A stretch of 64,000 bases of DNA from Chitinophagaceae bacterium (GTDB lineage Bacteria; Bacteroidota; Bacteroidia; Chitinophagales; Chitinophagaceae). The notes beneath the pieces are model-generated. The model was not told the DNA's origin. It made no database searches and worked only from the letters and a program-made list of their open reading frames with translations. Position 1 is the stretch's first letter. Each line of letters begins with the position of its first letter. Location of the stretch: contig JACMLY010000095.1 in assembly GCA_014379345.1 (NCBI GenBank), positions 62,001 through 126,000 of the forward strand, in the 5' to 3' direction. A program made the translations under genes and the position numbers. This document shows positions 40,074 through 51,600 of this stretch, piece after piece.

Positions 40074-41549
40074 TTATAATCTTCTTTTTGCCTTAAATTC
40101 TCGGCCCGACTGCCTGATCAGGATTGTATCTACAACGCCTGCTACATTTTTCTGAAACTGTGATTCGGCATTCACTTCTTTAATGAAGAAATCTGTATTG
40201 GAAGTGAAATACATTTTCACAGGAGGGGATGCATCTTGTACAAGATAAAGCGTATAATCTTTTTGAATAATTTTTAGGGTAATTCCTTCAAGCTGGTAAG
40301 TGCCAGTGTAGGTTGCGAGTGTATCTATATGTACTGGAACGGGCCTCTTGACTGTCTGCCCGGTAAAATTATTCCAGTTGTACGCCGCAGCCACGCTATT
40401 TAAAATTTCGAGAATAATCGCGCCATTATCCGAGTTAACCATCACGATCACCCCATCACCTCCTTCCATGCTGCCATAATACTGGCATCGGAATCCTTCA
40501 TTGCCACCGCTATGTCCGAAATATTTTCGGGTGCCCTTGGCTTCAATAAAAGCACCCAGCCCGCTATTGTCTAAAATCGGAGTTAACATGGTCTGAGTAA
40601 GCTCTTTCGTCAATACTTTATTTGATTTGCCTTCTAATGATAACTGCATTTCGATAATATAGTTGGCGAGATCGGTGGGATTGGTCCACAACCCATCGGC
40701 GGCCTGCTCAGGATAAATATGGAATTTCCCGACGATTGGATTTCCATTTCGATAATAAGCAGTGGCCAGGTATGGAAACGAACCGGGCAGAGGTGGTTGC
40801 GTATAAGAACTGTTCACCATGCCCATCGGTTGTAAAACTTCCTTCGCCATATATCTGTCATATGGCTGCCCTGACAAATCCATAATGATCTTCTTGGTGA
40901 TCGTTGTTCCTCCTCCTGAATATTTATACTTAAGCCCGGGTACAAATTCAGAACGCACTGCAGCTGTATTGGCCGGTTTTTTTCCATCCAGGATGTCATT
41001 GTCTGAAGGAAGAGCATCAGACCATTTATATCCCGGGAATCCATGGACGCTTAAGCCGGCGGTATGGCTTAATAAATGAGTAATTGTAATTGGTATATTA
41101 TGTGTTTTTGCTGTATCATAGGGGAACTTCCAGGAGCGTAGGTAAGAATTGATATCTTTTTGTAACTCGAGTTTTTTCGTCTCTGCCAGTTTCAGTACGC
41201 CTACCGCATTCAGCGATTTACTGATAGAAGCCGCCTGGAAAAGGGTTTGGTTGGTAACAGGACGGTTATCAGAAGTGTCGGCAAAGCCATAACCTCTTGC
41301 CCACTCAAGTTTATAATTCCTGACCACAGCAATGGATACGCCATGTATTTTGTGAAACTGCATGCGTTCTGAAATATTCCAACTACTGTCAGTCGTTTTC
41401 ACCCAGCCTGATAAACCTTTTTCAACCCTGGCTATCTTTTCTTCAACCTCTTTTGAGTACAGAGGTTGTCCGGTTTGTGCAAAAAGAACAGGCGATTGAA
41501 GTAATAAGTATACAATCAGCAAGGAAAATTGAAATCGGGATATATACAT
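40074..41549 (-). CDS. Serine hydrolase (beta-lactamase/class C-like, S12)
   Basis: Signal peptide; FQAASISKSLNAVGVLKL (SxxK); YKYSGGGTTI (YxG-like); HSGGNEGF. Confidence 0.9.
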   Translation of the reverse strand: MYISRFQFSLLIVYLLLQSPVLFAQTGQPLYSKEVEEKIARVEKGLSGWVKTTDSSWNISERMQFHKIHGVSIAVVRNYKLEWARGYGFADTSDNRPVTNQTLFQAASISKSLNAVGVLKLAETKKLELQKDINSYLRSWKFPYDTAKTHNIPITITHLLSHTAGLSVHGFPGYKWSDALPSDNDILDGKKPANTAAVRSEFVPGLKYKYSGGGTTITKKIIMDLSGQPYDRYMAKEVLQPMGMVNSSYTQPPLPGSFPYLATAYYRNGNPIVGKFHIYPEQAADGLWTNPTDLANYIIEMQLSLEGKSNKVLTKELTQTMLTPILDNSGLGAFIEAKGTRKYFGHSGGNEGFRCQYYGSMEGGDGVIVMVNSDNGAIILEILNSVAAAYNWNNFTGQTVKRPVPVHIDTLATYTGTYQLEGITLKIIQKDYTLYLVQDASPPVKMYFTSNTDFFIKEVNAESQFQKNVAGVVDTILIRQSGREFKAKRRL

Positions 41550-41686
41550 ACGGTTATGATTGGCAATATTACCTGAAAAAGATTTGGTTTTCTTTTCTTG
41601 CAAAAAACAACGTTACTGTCGTGTTCAAAGCCACCGGTAAAAAGAATGCACTGATAATAGCGGATCATTCGTTCTTTTGCACTACT

Positions 41687-42211
41687 ATGCAACCAGAACA
41701 AGCACTCGATTTAATTCGGCATCCTGCAATTACTGTTGATTTTCCAACTAATTGGGCCGATCTGGGATCTGGTTCGGGATTGTTCAGTCATGCATTGGCC
41801 TCTTTGCTTGTACCCGGAAGCAAGATATTCGCAATTGATAAAAATACGGGGATATTTGAAAGACATCAAAAAACAAATGAAGTGATCATCGAAACGATGG
41901 AGGCTGATTTCATCACCGAGTCGTTGAAAATTCACGATCTTGATGGTATTCTGATGGCAAATTCATTGCATTTCGTTGCGGGTAAGATTGATTTTATTAG
42001 CAAGCTCAGTTCGTATTTTGCGAAGCAGGAGTGTTTTTTGATAGTGGAGTACGATATGGATATGTCTAATCCATGGGTTCCTTTTCCCATAAGTTTTCAT
42101 TCATTGCAAAAGTTGTTTCAGGATCTGGACTATCATTTCATCCAGAAAATAGATGAACTACCCTCCAGGTATAACCGGTCAAACATATATTCCGCTTTGG
42201 TAAAACGATGA
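41687..42211 (+). CDS. Class I SAM-dependent methyltransferase-like protein
   Basis: WADLGSGSGLFSHALASLLVPGSKIFAIDKNTG; internal start MQPEQALDLI. Confidence 0.8.
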   Translation: MQPEQALDLIRHPAITVDFPTNWADLGSGSGLFSHALASLLVPGSKIFAIDKNTGIFERHQKTNEVIIETMEADFITESLKIHDLDGILMANSLHFVAGKIDFISKLSSYFAKQECFLIVEYDMDMSNPWVPFPISFHSLQKLFQDLDYHFIQKIDELPSRYNRSNIYSALVKR

Positions 42212-42276
42212 GAACTGTACCAATCATGCGCCTTATTGAGATGAGTAGTGCCGAACTCAATCCAGGTATCCCGGGA

Positions 42277-43371
42277 TCAAAGCCATTTGGAAAACCAATC
42301 CATCATCAGTTCAAGGTGTTCAGGTGTGAAACGGTGTGGCTCGTTGGGGGTAATATGGATTTTTAATTTATCGGATGCAAGCATAGAACGATAAGTTTGG
42401 GTAGCTGCCTCGAATACGAGTTGGGCACCAGGCAGCGGACAATTCCCGTCTTTTTCATTGTTCAACAGCAAAAGAGGACGCGGTGCGAAAAGCCTGATCA
42501 TTGATGGGCAATCAAATCTGCCGGTTATTTCCGGCAATAATTTATTCCAGAACGTCGCAACATTTTTTGCAGTAACTCCCGAATCACCCGTACTCTTTGC
42601 CATATGCTCATGCGCTGCCCAGATCGTTCTTGCCCTACCCTGCCATTTATTGTTTTCAAGCGACCATTTAAAACTTTGTGCGGCGATGATCGGTACTGCT
42701 ACTTTGATCCTTTTGTCAACCGATGCGGCCATCCAGGTTTCGATACCTCCCATTGAAATTCCCATCATTCCAATGCGGTTAGATTGAACGTCAGCACGCG
42801 TTATCAGGTAATCCGTTAATCGCCACAGATCGTACACGGTATCGAAAAAAAATGGATATTGCTGCGTTTCGGGATCTGTATTTTGCCAAGCATTTGCTAT
42901 TGCATCCACATATTCCTTGCTGCCGTGGGCTCCACCCGGTATTCTTTCGCCATGATATCTTGCGTCAATGGCAACCGCCATGATCCCGAGTGTAGTTAAA
43001 CGATACAGTACCCCACTCATTTGCTCCTTGGTACCTCCTGTTCCATGCAGGCAGATCACCACTGGTAAACGTGCAGAGCCCGCGTTGACCGGTTTGTAAA
43101 TAAGAATTGGAATTTTTTCATTTGCCTCTGTGTAAATAAATCCTTTTTCAGTCAGCACAGAATCGGTTGGGATAGGTTGAAAAGACGCATTAAAATCAAC
43201 CACAGGCCTTCTTAATAAATCCCTGAAATCTTCTGCTATTTTAGTAACCGGATACGTAGGCGGAGACTGTGCAGCGAGCTCCCCACAACACACAAAAAAT
43301 ATAGCGGCTAAAATTTTCAGCCTTCCAAAAAAATAAAAGATTTTCTTACGAGAAATGGCTATCCTGTTCAT
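42277..43371 (-). CDS. Secreted alpha/beta hydrolase (dienelactone hydrolase/acetyl-xylan-esterase-like)
   Basis: LPVVICLHGTGGTKEQMSG; IGMMGISMGGIETWMAA (GxSxG); APRPLLLLNNEKDGNCP; NEPHRFT. Confidence 0.85.
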   Translation of the reverse strand: MNRIAISRKKIFYFFGRLKILAAIFFVCCGELAAQSPPTYPVTKIAEDFRDLLRRPVVDFNASFQPIPTDSVLTEKGFIYTEANEKIPILIYKPVNAGSARLPVVICLHGTGGTKEQMSGVLYRLTTLGIMAVAIDARYHGERIPGGAHGSKEYVDAIANAWQNTDPETQQYPFFFDTVYDLWRLTDYLITRADVQSNRIGMMGISMGGIETWMAASVDKRIKVAVPIIAAQSFKWSLENNKWQGRARTIWAAHEHMAKSTGDSGVTAKNVATFWNKLLPEITGRFDCPSMIRLFAPRPLLLLNNEKDGNCPLPGAQLVFEAATQTYRSMLASDKLKIHITPNEPHRFTPEHLELMMDWFSKWL

Positions 43372-43517
43372 ATCCTGAAATCGAAGTTGGTTAAACCCTC
43401 CCAATTTCAAATAAAATTGGAGAGAATAAAAGATATTTTTTATTTAATAACCGATCGGTTATTCATTTATTTATTTGCTGTTACCGGCAATACATTTCCA
43501 CATTAACACATAATGAT

Positions 43518-43946
43518 ATGAAAAATTTAAAGGTATCACAATCCATCATCATTGATGCCAGCCCGGAGGAGGTTTGGGATGTATTGACAAATCCTGAAAA
43601 AATCAGCGCCTATATCGGAGTTGAAACAATAACTGATTGGAAGATTCAGAGTGCCATCATTTGGCAGGGTCAGCACCAGGGACAAAAATACCAGGACAAG
43701 GGGAAGGTTCTTCAAAACGTATTTGGTAAAATATTGCAATTTGAATATTGGAGTCATTTTGGTGGGTATGATGATATACCCGAAAACTATTCAATTATTA
43801 CTTCCACGTTAGACTGTTTAACCGACGGGAAAATCAAGTTTACGTATGAACGCGAAAAAATACTGACTATAGAAGAGCAGCAAATGTTTCAGGAATATGT
43901 GCTGCCAATGCTTCAACAAATAAAGGAACTGTCAGAAGAAGGATAG
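43518..43946 (+). CDS. SRPBCC/AHSA1-like protein
   Basis: KVSQSIIIDASPEEVWDVLTNPEKISAYIGVETITDWK. Confidence 0.85.
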   Translation: MKNLKVSQSIIIDASPEEVWDVLTNPEKISAYIGVETITDWKIQSAIIWQGQHQGQKYQDKGKVLQNVFGKILQFEYWSHFGGYDDIPENYSIITSTLDCLTDGKIKFTYEREKILTIEEQQMFQEYVLPMLQQIKELSEEG

Positions 43947-43965
43947 GGTGCGGATCAGTTATATT

Positions 43966-44205
43966 TCACACAATGGATCCCAGTTTCTTACTGGCAAATG
44001 TCAATGCAGCAACAGGGGATTCAAAAAGATGAAACTCGCCGTTTTCATCCCTGAATATTTCTCCTCTGCTTGAGTCCGGTTCATTAAGATAATACCGCGC
44101 GGTAAAATATTCAGTAGGAATTGTTTTGGGATTGCTGCGCTCGACGTGATAGGGTTCAATTTCTACCCATACGTCTTTTCCGTTGATGGATTGTTTCTCG
44201 ATCAT
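43966..44205 (-). CDS. Hypothetical protein
   Basis: 79-aa ORF with ordinary composition; no family recognised. Confidence 0.5.
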   Translation of the reverse strand: MIEKQSINGKDVWVEIEPYHVERSNPKTIPTEYFTARYYLNEPDSSRGEIFRDENGEFHLFESPVAALTFASKKLGSIV

Positions 44206-44273
44206 AGTCAGGTTTAGGAAATGAACTACAAAGTTGAGGCCATGTTCATCCTGGCATCAAATTCTTCATATAC

Positions 44274-44321
44274 AATAAAAAAGCTGCTTCTTCTCCACAT
44301 AAATAGAAGAGGAAGCAGCTG
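44274..44321 (-). terminator. Terminator for the minus-strand beta-propeller gene
   Basis: AAAAAAGCTGCTTCTTCT...AGAAGAGGAAGCAGCT hairpin. Confidence 0.75.
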
Positions 44322-44371
44322 GCCGTGTGAGGATTGCTTGATAAATTGAAGCCTCTACATGGGCGATAAGC

Positions 44372-45628
44372 CTACAGGGAAGTTTGAATAACCGCGATGC
44401 CTCGTGGCCGGTAAATATTTGGTACCGGTAACTGCAGCGGTTCACCCGGCTCTGTCAATCGGCCGTCCTCTGCCACATGCAGCACATGAAAATAATTATA
44501 ATTGCCAACGCTAAAGTCGGGATTAGTATGCTGGTTAACTACATACAGGTATTTTTCTGATGGAGAAAATCCAAGTGAAAAAGGTTGGCTGGTTGGAAAT
44601 TCCATCTCCATGTCAACATAAGTAGGACCTGACTCCTTTAATTTTAGTTTGCCCAACGATGAAGGAGACATTGGTGCGGAAGAATTGTACATACCAACGG
44701 TGTTCTCAGCTGAATTTAATAAGTACAGCTTGTCCCCATTTTTATTAGTCCTTACCCAACAGATGCCTCCTCCGGCTTCAACGGTTGATTGAAATGTCAA
44801 TGCTCCGGATGCACTGTTAATATCATATATGCCCAATTTTGCCTGCATTGGAAAACCTACATACAATATATTTTCTTTTGGATGCTGCCACAAACCCAAA
44901 GCACCTCCCATACCAGGAATACTTTGTGGAGTACCGGCAACAGGTGTGATGGTACCCGAACTATTAATCGTGAACGAACGTAAAGTGCCTTTTGGTGGAT
45001 TGAGCATAAATCCTAAAAAGTCTGCACCAAATAAAAATTTTCCGTTGTTTGAAACCAGAGCCTGTGCAGGTGATGAACCCGCAAAAGTTTCTACTTTTGA
45101 ATCCGGGACCTGTGTAAGCCTGCCATTATTATCGATCGTAAAAGTGATATAATTTGGATTTTGATTAATCGTGTGCAACGGGTCCTGACTTTTGTTCACT
45201 ACAAAAACGTGCTTATTATATACATCGATACTAACCGGCGTTTGACCACCAGATGGAAAAGGAGAACCTTCTACAGGTGTTAAGCCACCGTTCGACTGAA
45301 TACGCATTACCGCAATTGTATTACTGCCCGAATTGACTGCCAGCAAAAACTTTCCATCTTTGGAGATTTTTATTTCTGTATCTGAATCGGCAGGCCCCAA
45401 TATCTGTTTGGGATTACCAAGGCCGGCACCGCCTGTTAAAAATGGACTTCCGGGTACAGCTTCCAAAGTTCCATCTTCCTTGTGACGGTAGGCGAGGACG
45501 GCATTTTGATTATCCTGGTAGTTATTTGTTTGAATGTATACAACGGTATTCTTTGCGCGGTGCTCCGTTTCCTTTTCGCAACTGATTGCCAATAGAACCA
45601 CAATGGCTATATATAATAGCTTTCTCAT
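44372..45628 (-). CDS. Beta-propeller lactonase-like lipoprotein
   Basis: MRKLLYIAIVVLLAISCEKE lipobox; DTEIKISKDGKFLLAVNSGSNTIAVMRI, GFSPSEKYLYVVNQHT repeats. Confidence 0.85.
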   Translation of the reverse strand: MRKLLYIAIVVLLAISCEKETEHRAKNTVVYIQTNNYQDNQNAVLAYRHKEDGTLEAVPGSPFLTGGAGLGNPKQILGPADSDTEIKISKDGKFLLAVNSGSNTIAVMRIQSNGGLTPVEGSPFPSGGQTPVSIDVYNKHVFVVNKSQDPLHTINQNPNYITFTIDNNGRLTQVPDSKVETFAGSSPAQALVSNNGKFLFGADFLGFMLNPPKGTLRSFTINSSGTITPVAGTPQSIPGMGGALGLWQHPKENILYVGFPMQAKLGIYDINSASGALTFQSTVEAGGGICWVRTNKNGDKLYLLNSAENTVGMYNSSAPMSPSSLGKLKLKESGPTYVDMEMEFPTSQPFSLGFSPSEKYLYVVNQHTNPDFSVGNYNYFHVLHVAEDGRLTEPGEPLQLPVPNIYRPRGIAVIQTSL

Positions 45629-46004
45629 TAATATCTGATTTAAACGTGATGAATAAAATGAATTTTTTCTGGTGATCAGTCTGATCGTATTCGATATATC
45701 GGGATGTTTACCATTAATCAAATTAACATGCCACAGAAAGTAGCGGATTCAGACAGAATAATCGCTGGTTTTCCATCCTTAAAATTTTGTTTGTAGACTT
45801 ATTAGGGCATGTTTTAAATCGTTATTTATCCGTGATAATTTCGTGATCTTTTAAATTATTAAAGTAAATACCTTCACGATATTCTATTTCATTTTAAATT
45901 GGCTTTGGGTCATCTGAATATAGCGCCTGACCGCGTACCTGTTGACAACGGATTTTATCTCAACAAGCCTCCGTCAAAAGTTGACTTATAGCAAATTTCC
46001 ATAA

Positions 46005-46703
46005 ATGAAAAAGGTATTGATCATTGAAGACGACAAGCACATCTGTGAGCTGGTGGATATACATTTGCGGGATATACATTGCCAGGCCACAAAAGTGCAT
46101 ACAGGCGCGGAAGGACTTTTCCACGCGCTGAACAGATCTTTTGATCTTATCATTTTAGACATCATGTTACCGGATATGGATGGTATTGAAATTTGCCGGC
46201 GGCTAAGAGCCGACAGTCAGACAACAGCTATCATGATACTTACTTCACGATCAGAAGAGATGGATAAAATTATCGGACTGGAAATAGGAGCAGACGATTA
46301 CCTCACAAAGCCCTTTAGTATCAGAGAACTTATTGCAAGAATAAAAGCTATTTTTCGCCGGATAGATATTCACGAACATACCTTTAAAACTTCGAACGAG
46401 ATCATTCATCACCAGGAAATAAGTCTTGATCCGCAAAAACGAAAAGCTGTTGTCAGGGGCATAAAAATTGAACTGACTCCGAAAGAGTTTGATCTGCTTT
46501 ATTTGCTGGCCTCTACTCCCGGGCGAAGCTTTACGAGGGAAGCCCTTTTACATCTGGTTTGGGGCAATGAATTTTCGGGCTATGAACACACAGTGAATTC
46601 GCATATCAACCGGTTAAGAGGAAAAATTGAACCGGATCTTTCACGGCCTAAATACATTTTAACTACCTGGGGAGTCGGGTATCGGTTTAATGATGAACTG
46701 TAA
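46005..46703 (+). CDS. OmpR/PhoB-family response regulator
   Basis: VLIIEDDKHICELV, LIILDIMLPDMDG, YLTKPFS; winged helix ELTPKEFDLLYLLASTPGRSFTREALLHLVWG. Confidence 0.95.
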   Translation: MKKVLIIEDDKHICELVDIHLRDIHCQATKVHTGAEGLFHALNRSFDLIILDIMLPDMDGIEICRRLRADSQTTAIMILTSRSEEMDKIIGLEIGADDYLTKPFSIRELIARIKAIFRRIDIHEHTFKTSNEIIHHQEISLDPQKRKAVVRGIKIELTPKEFDLLYLLASTPGRSFTREALLHLVWGNEFSGYEHTVNSHINRLRGKIEPDLSRPKYILTTWGVGYRFNDEL

Positions 46704-46705
46704 TA

Positions 46706-48196
46706 ATGACGAAGAATCAAATGAAAAAAAATACTTCCATCCTGAATAGCCTGTACCTGCGGATTGCACTCACCTTTCTTGCCTTGCTTGTTGTGATCGG
46801 CTTTGCCTATGTTATTATTACGGTTTATTATTCGCGTATATATTTTCAACATGTAAATCAGCGATTGAATCATGGATTGGCTGCAAATATTGTTACGAGT
46901 TATCCCTCACTACATAGTCAGCAAATAGATCAGGAGAACCTGGATCAGATTTTCAGGCATGCCATGTCCATTAACCCCAATCTTGAAATATACCTACTGG
47001 ATAGTACGGGAAATATTATTTCTTATGCCCCCAGAGAGAAAAAAATAGTATTGGCCAAAGTCAACCTGACGATGATCCGGGATTTTCTACAAAAGAAAGA
47101 AAGCAAATATATTACCGGCGATGATCCCAGAAATCCCGAACTCAAAAAAGTATTCTCCGCGGCTGCTATTGTTAGGGAAGGCGAGGCGATAGGGTACCTG
47201 TATGTTGTACTCACAGGGGAGGACTATGATGCTGCTTCCAGATCATTGCTGAGCAATTTTTTTTTCGAACTGGGTTTTGGCGCAATGATATGGACACTCA
47301 TTGTGGCTTTTATTGTTGGACTGATCGTTTTCAGGATCCTTACTAAAAATTTCAGAGAACTCATTGAAGTGATGCAGAAATTTAAAGATGGCGAATTGAC
47401 CGCCCGTGTAGATGTCCGATCACCGGGTGAAGCAAAAATACTCGCAGATCTCTTTAATGAAATGGCGGATATCCTGACTGCGAATATTGAAAAATTGAAG
47501 ACTGTTGAAATACTACGTAGGGAATTGATAGGAAATATCTCCCATGACCTTAGAACACCCTTGTCGATTATTCACGGATACATCGAAACCTTACAGATGA
47601 AGGATAAGAGTTTAACTGTTGAAGAACGGGAGCATTATATGAATATTATTCTCGAAAGCACTATCGGGTTGAAGAAAATGGTCAATGAATTAGTCGAGTT
47701 GTCTAAATTGGAAGCCAACCAGGTACATCCTGATAAAGAGCCTTTTAACATCAGCGAATTGCTGAATGATATCGCCCAAAAATATCAGCTCATTGCTAAA
47801 GAAAAAAATATTTCGATCATGGCTGGGCTTTCGCACAATCTTCCGCCTGTGTTTGCAGATGTTTCACTAATAGAGCGTGTCATACAAAATTTGCTTGACA
47901 ATGCTATTAAGTCTACGCCTCCGGGCGGAAAAATTTATATTTCGACGAGTAGAGTTGATGATAAATTGCAGGTAAGCATCTCAGATACCGGATCAGGGAT
48001 TTCCCTGAGTGAGCGTGAAAGAATTCTTGGTCAATCCAATAAGACAGAAGATGCTTCGGGTTTAAAAACCTCTACCGGATTAGGTCTTGCCATTGTCAGA
48101 AAGATCCTTGAGCTCCATGATTCTTCTCTTCAACTGGACTATAATATACCTACAGGAAGTATTTTCGGCTTTAAACTTTCCATGTACAAAAATTAA
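46706..48196 (+). CDS. Membrane sensor histidine kinase (HAMP, HisKA, HATPase)
   Basis: ELIGNISHDLRTPLSIIHGYIETLQ; NLLDNAIKSTPPGG; SDTGSGIS; STGLGLAIV. Confidence 0.95.
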   Translation: MTKNQMKKNTSILNSLYLRIALTFLALLVVIGFAYVIITVYYSRIYFQHVNQRLNHGLAANIVTSYPSLHSQQIDQENLDQIFRHAMSINPNLEIYLLDSTGNIISYAPREKKIVLAKVNLTMIRDFLQKKESKYITGDDPRNPELKKVFSAAAIVREGEAIGYLYVVLTGEDYDAASRSLLSNFFFELGFGAMIWTLIVAFIVGLIVFRILTKNFRELIEVMQKFKDGELTARVDVRSPGEAKILADLFNEMADILTANIEKLKTVEILRRELIGNISHDLRTPLSIIHGYIETLQMKDKSLTVEEREHYMNIILESTIGLKKMVNELVELSKLEANQVHPDKEPFNISELLNDIAQKYQLIAKEKNISIMAGLSHNLPPVFADVSLIERVIQNLLDNAIKSTPPGGKIYISTSRVDDKLQVSISDTGSGISLSERERILGQSNKTEDASGLKTSTGLGLAIVRKILELHDSSLQLDYNIPTGSIFGFKLSMYKN

Positions 48197-48525
48197 ATCT
48201 GCGGTCGACCCTTGTTTTACCTTGAGGAATAATGCTCGTGGATCCGCCCGATCTTATAAAAATGCGGGTCGAATAACCTTACACAAATTGGAAGTCTTTC
48301 GCCTCAATTTTTGAAAAACAAGTTCAAGTTATCCTGTTAATGATGGAATTTCAAAAATTCAGAAAAAACTCAGAAATAATTCAGATTTGTTTTTGGCCTG
48401 TAAAACTTTGATTGTAAGTATTTTAACTAGTACTTCGCCACAATTCTGACAGCGGGGGGTGCTTGCAAATTCATTTTTTGTGTATTATCTTAACGCGCAA
48501 AGCGTGGATCGTTTTCTGGTATTAT

Positions 48526-48624
48526 ATGAACAGAAATAGTAAAACCCTGTACTTACAGATAAGCAGTATAACAGTGCTTGCGATTGCCGCCATTCTGAAA
48601 TTTATTGCACTCGTAAAAAATTAA
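48526..48624 (+). other. Candidate small membrane-protein ORF (32 aa) just upstream of the biosynthetic genes
   Basis: MNRNSKTLYLQISSITVLAIAAILKFIALVKN; not in the ORF track because under 60 aa. Confidence 0.3.
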
Positions 48625-48672
48625 AAAACGATTCTTCCTACGGGATGAACAAGGCAAGATATTGTCAATTGT

Positions 48673-51600
48673 ATGATGAGTTTTGTAAATAAAAAATATT
48701 CACGGAAAAATGAGCCTACAGCATTGGTGCATCGGCTGTTCGAACGTCAATGTGTTGAATCGGCTAATGAAGTTGCGATTCAGTTTGGCGATCAGCAGAT
48801 CAGTTACTCAGAACTGAACGAAAAAGCCAATCATCTTTCAGCAGCGATCATATCTTCATACGGTAGTGAAACGATCGTTGCAATAAGTACTTCACGAAGC
48901 ATAGAAATGGTTATTGGCATTGTGGCCATCCTGAAAGCCGGGAAAGGTTACCTGCCCCTCGATCCGCATTACCCAAAAAACAGGTTACTCGAAATTATTC
49001 ATGATGCCGGAATACGGACATGCTTGACCGTGAGTCATGAAAGAACATTTTTCGAAGCCTTAGGATTGCAGATACTGACCTCCGATACCGCTAATAGAAC
49101 CCAAACAATTCCCGATTTCAATCAAAGCGCCCTGGCCTACACGTTATACACATCCGGATCTACCGGAAAGCCCAAGGGAGTATGTATGGGGCATCTGGCT
49201 CTTGTCAATTTGCTTGAATGGCAAAAAGTAAATTCAACAGCAGCGGCCCAATCAAATACTTTACAATTTGCCCCCTTAAGTTTTGATGTATCGTTCCAGG
49301 AAATATTTGCTACCCTTACAACAGGGGGCTCATTGGTGTTAATCGATGATGATTTACGACTCGACCCTCATCAGTTACTGCGGTTTATTGAAAAAGCTTC
49401 CATCCACCGTTTATTTCTTCCGTTCATAGCATTGCAGCAGCTTGCAGAAGTTGCCGAGACCATTCAATTTTTCCCTGGTTGCTTACGGGAAATAATGACG
49501 GCCGGCGAACAACTCAAAATCACTCCACAGATCAGTCGTTTTTTTTCCAGGATTACCGGCTGTGTTTTGTACAATCAATATGGTCCAACAGAAGCACATG
49601 TGGTAACATCGCTCCGGTTAGAAGGAAATCCATTCGATTGGCCTTCACTGCCTTCGATCGGCAAAGCGATCGATCACACTAAAATTTTCATACTCGACGA
49701 AATATTGAAGGAGGTTCCCGAGGGGCATGCCGGCGAGTTGTGTATTAGCGGAGTTTGTTTAGCCGAAGGTTACCTGAATAATCCTACGCTGACGGATGAA
49801 AAATTTATGAACTGGCTACATCCCGTGGAAGGCCTGATCAGAATTTACCGGACAGGTGATCTTGCCCGTTATCAAGGCGATGATATGATTGAATTCCTGG
49901 GTCGAAAAGACGAACAGGTAAAGATCAGGGGTCACCGGGTAGAGCCGGGAGAGATTGAGGTGGCACTCAATAAATTACCGGGAATTCAACAGGCAGTTGT
50001 GACGATACGTGAAGACATTCCTGGCCAGAAACGCTTAATTGCATACTTGACAGGCACCGATGATAAAAAAGATACAATCGGCGTTCGTCAATCATTGCAA
50101 GATACGCTGCCGGAATACATGATGCCTTCCGCATTCGTGTGGCTTAATAGTCTGCCAAAAACAAGCAGTGGAAAAATAGACAAAAAAGCTTTACCAAAGC
50201 CTGAAGGCCAGAGACCGCAATTAACCTCTTTGTATCAGGCCCCTGTAACCGAAGCGGAAAAAAGAATTGCCGGCTTATGGACTGAATTTCTTCAATTAGA
50301 CCTAATTGGAACAGAAGATAATTTTTTTGAATTAGGCGGGAATTCTTTATTGGCCGTAAAAACGGTTGTTGAGTTGAAACAACGGTATGATTATGATTTG
50401 CCTGTTACAAAATTGTACCAGCATCCCACTGTGAAAAGTATTGCAACATATTTTGCCAGTGGAACAAGCAGGCAGCTTAAAATTTCACATACAAAAAAAG
50501 GAAACGCAGATATCGCCGTGATCGGGATGGCCGGAAAATTTCCCGGAGCCGATTCAATCGATGAATTATGGGAACTACTTAAGAAAGGTAAAGAAACGAT
50601 ACGTTTTTTTACTGATGAAGAATTGCATTATTCCATTTCCCAAACTGTAAAAAACGATCCATCATACGTAAAAGCAAGAGGAATACTGAATGGCGCCGAT
50701 ACTTTCGATGCTGCCTTTTTTGGGATCAATCCAAAAGTTGCAGAATTAATGGACCCGCAGCAGCGAATTTTTCTTGAGATCGCATGGGAAGTACTCGAGC
50801 AAACCGGTCATCTACCGGATAAGTACAACGGAACCATCGGGGTTTTTGCCGGCTCAGGAAACAATTCCTATTATTTGAACAATGTTCTTTCAAATAAGGA
50901 ACTTATAAACAAAGTTGGAGCCTTCCAGGTAATGACCATCAATGAAAAAGATTACATAGCAACAAGGGTAGCCTACCAGTTAAATTTAAAAGGTCCGGCC
51001 GTGAGTGTGTATTCAGGTTGTTCCACTTCACTGCTCGCTATCGCGCAGGCAGCTGAAAGCATTCGTAGCGGCAAATGCCAGGTTGCCTTGGCTGGCGGGG
51101 TAGCAATCCATGCTCCTATCAACAGCGGCCAGTATTATGAGGAAGGTGCCATGTTCAGTCCTGATGGCCATTGCAAACCATTTGATAAAGATGCGAAAGG
51201 AACTGTGTTTAGTGATGGTGCGGGAATTGTTTTATTAAAAAACCTGGAAGACGCTATCAGGGATAAAGACACTATTTATGCCGTACTTAAAGGAGTAGGG
51301 TATAATAACGATGGCGCAGATAAGGCCAGTTTCACTGCACCGAGTGCGGAGGGACAGGCGGGTGCCATCATACAGGCGATCAATGATGCGGGAATAGATC
51401 CATCAACTCTTTCATATATTGAAACGCATGGCACGGCCACTCCCCTTGGAGATCCAATTGAAATAGATGGATTACAATTGGCTTTTGGGTTGCAAAAGCG
51501 GGATCAATTTTGTGCAATAGGTTCTCTAAAAAGCAATCTGGGGCATTTGACGGCTGCGGCCGGTGTTGCAGGTTTTATTAAAACAACGCTTTCCTTATAT

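Noticed and set aside
41453-41686. N-terminal extension of the methyltransferase ORF
   Set aside because: It overlaps the 5' end of the divergent serine hydrolase signal peptide; the MQPEQALDLI start at 41687 fits better
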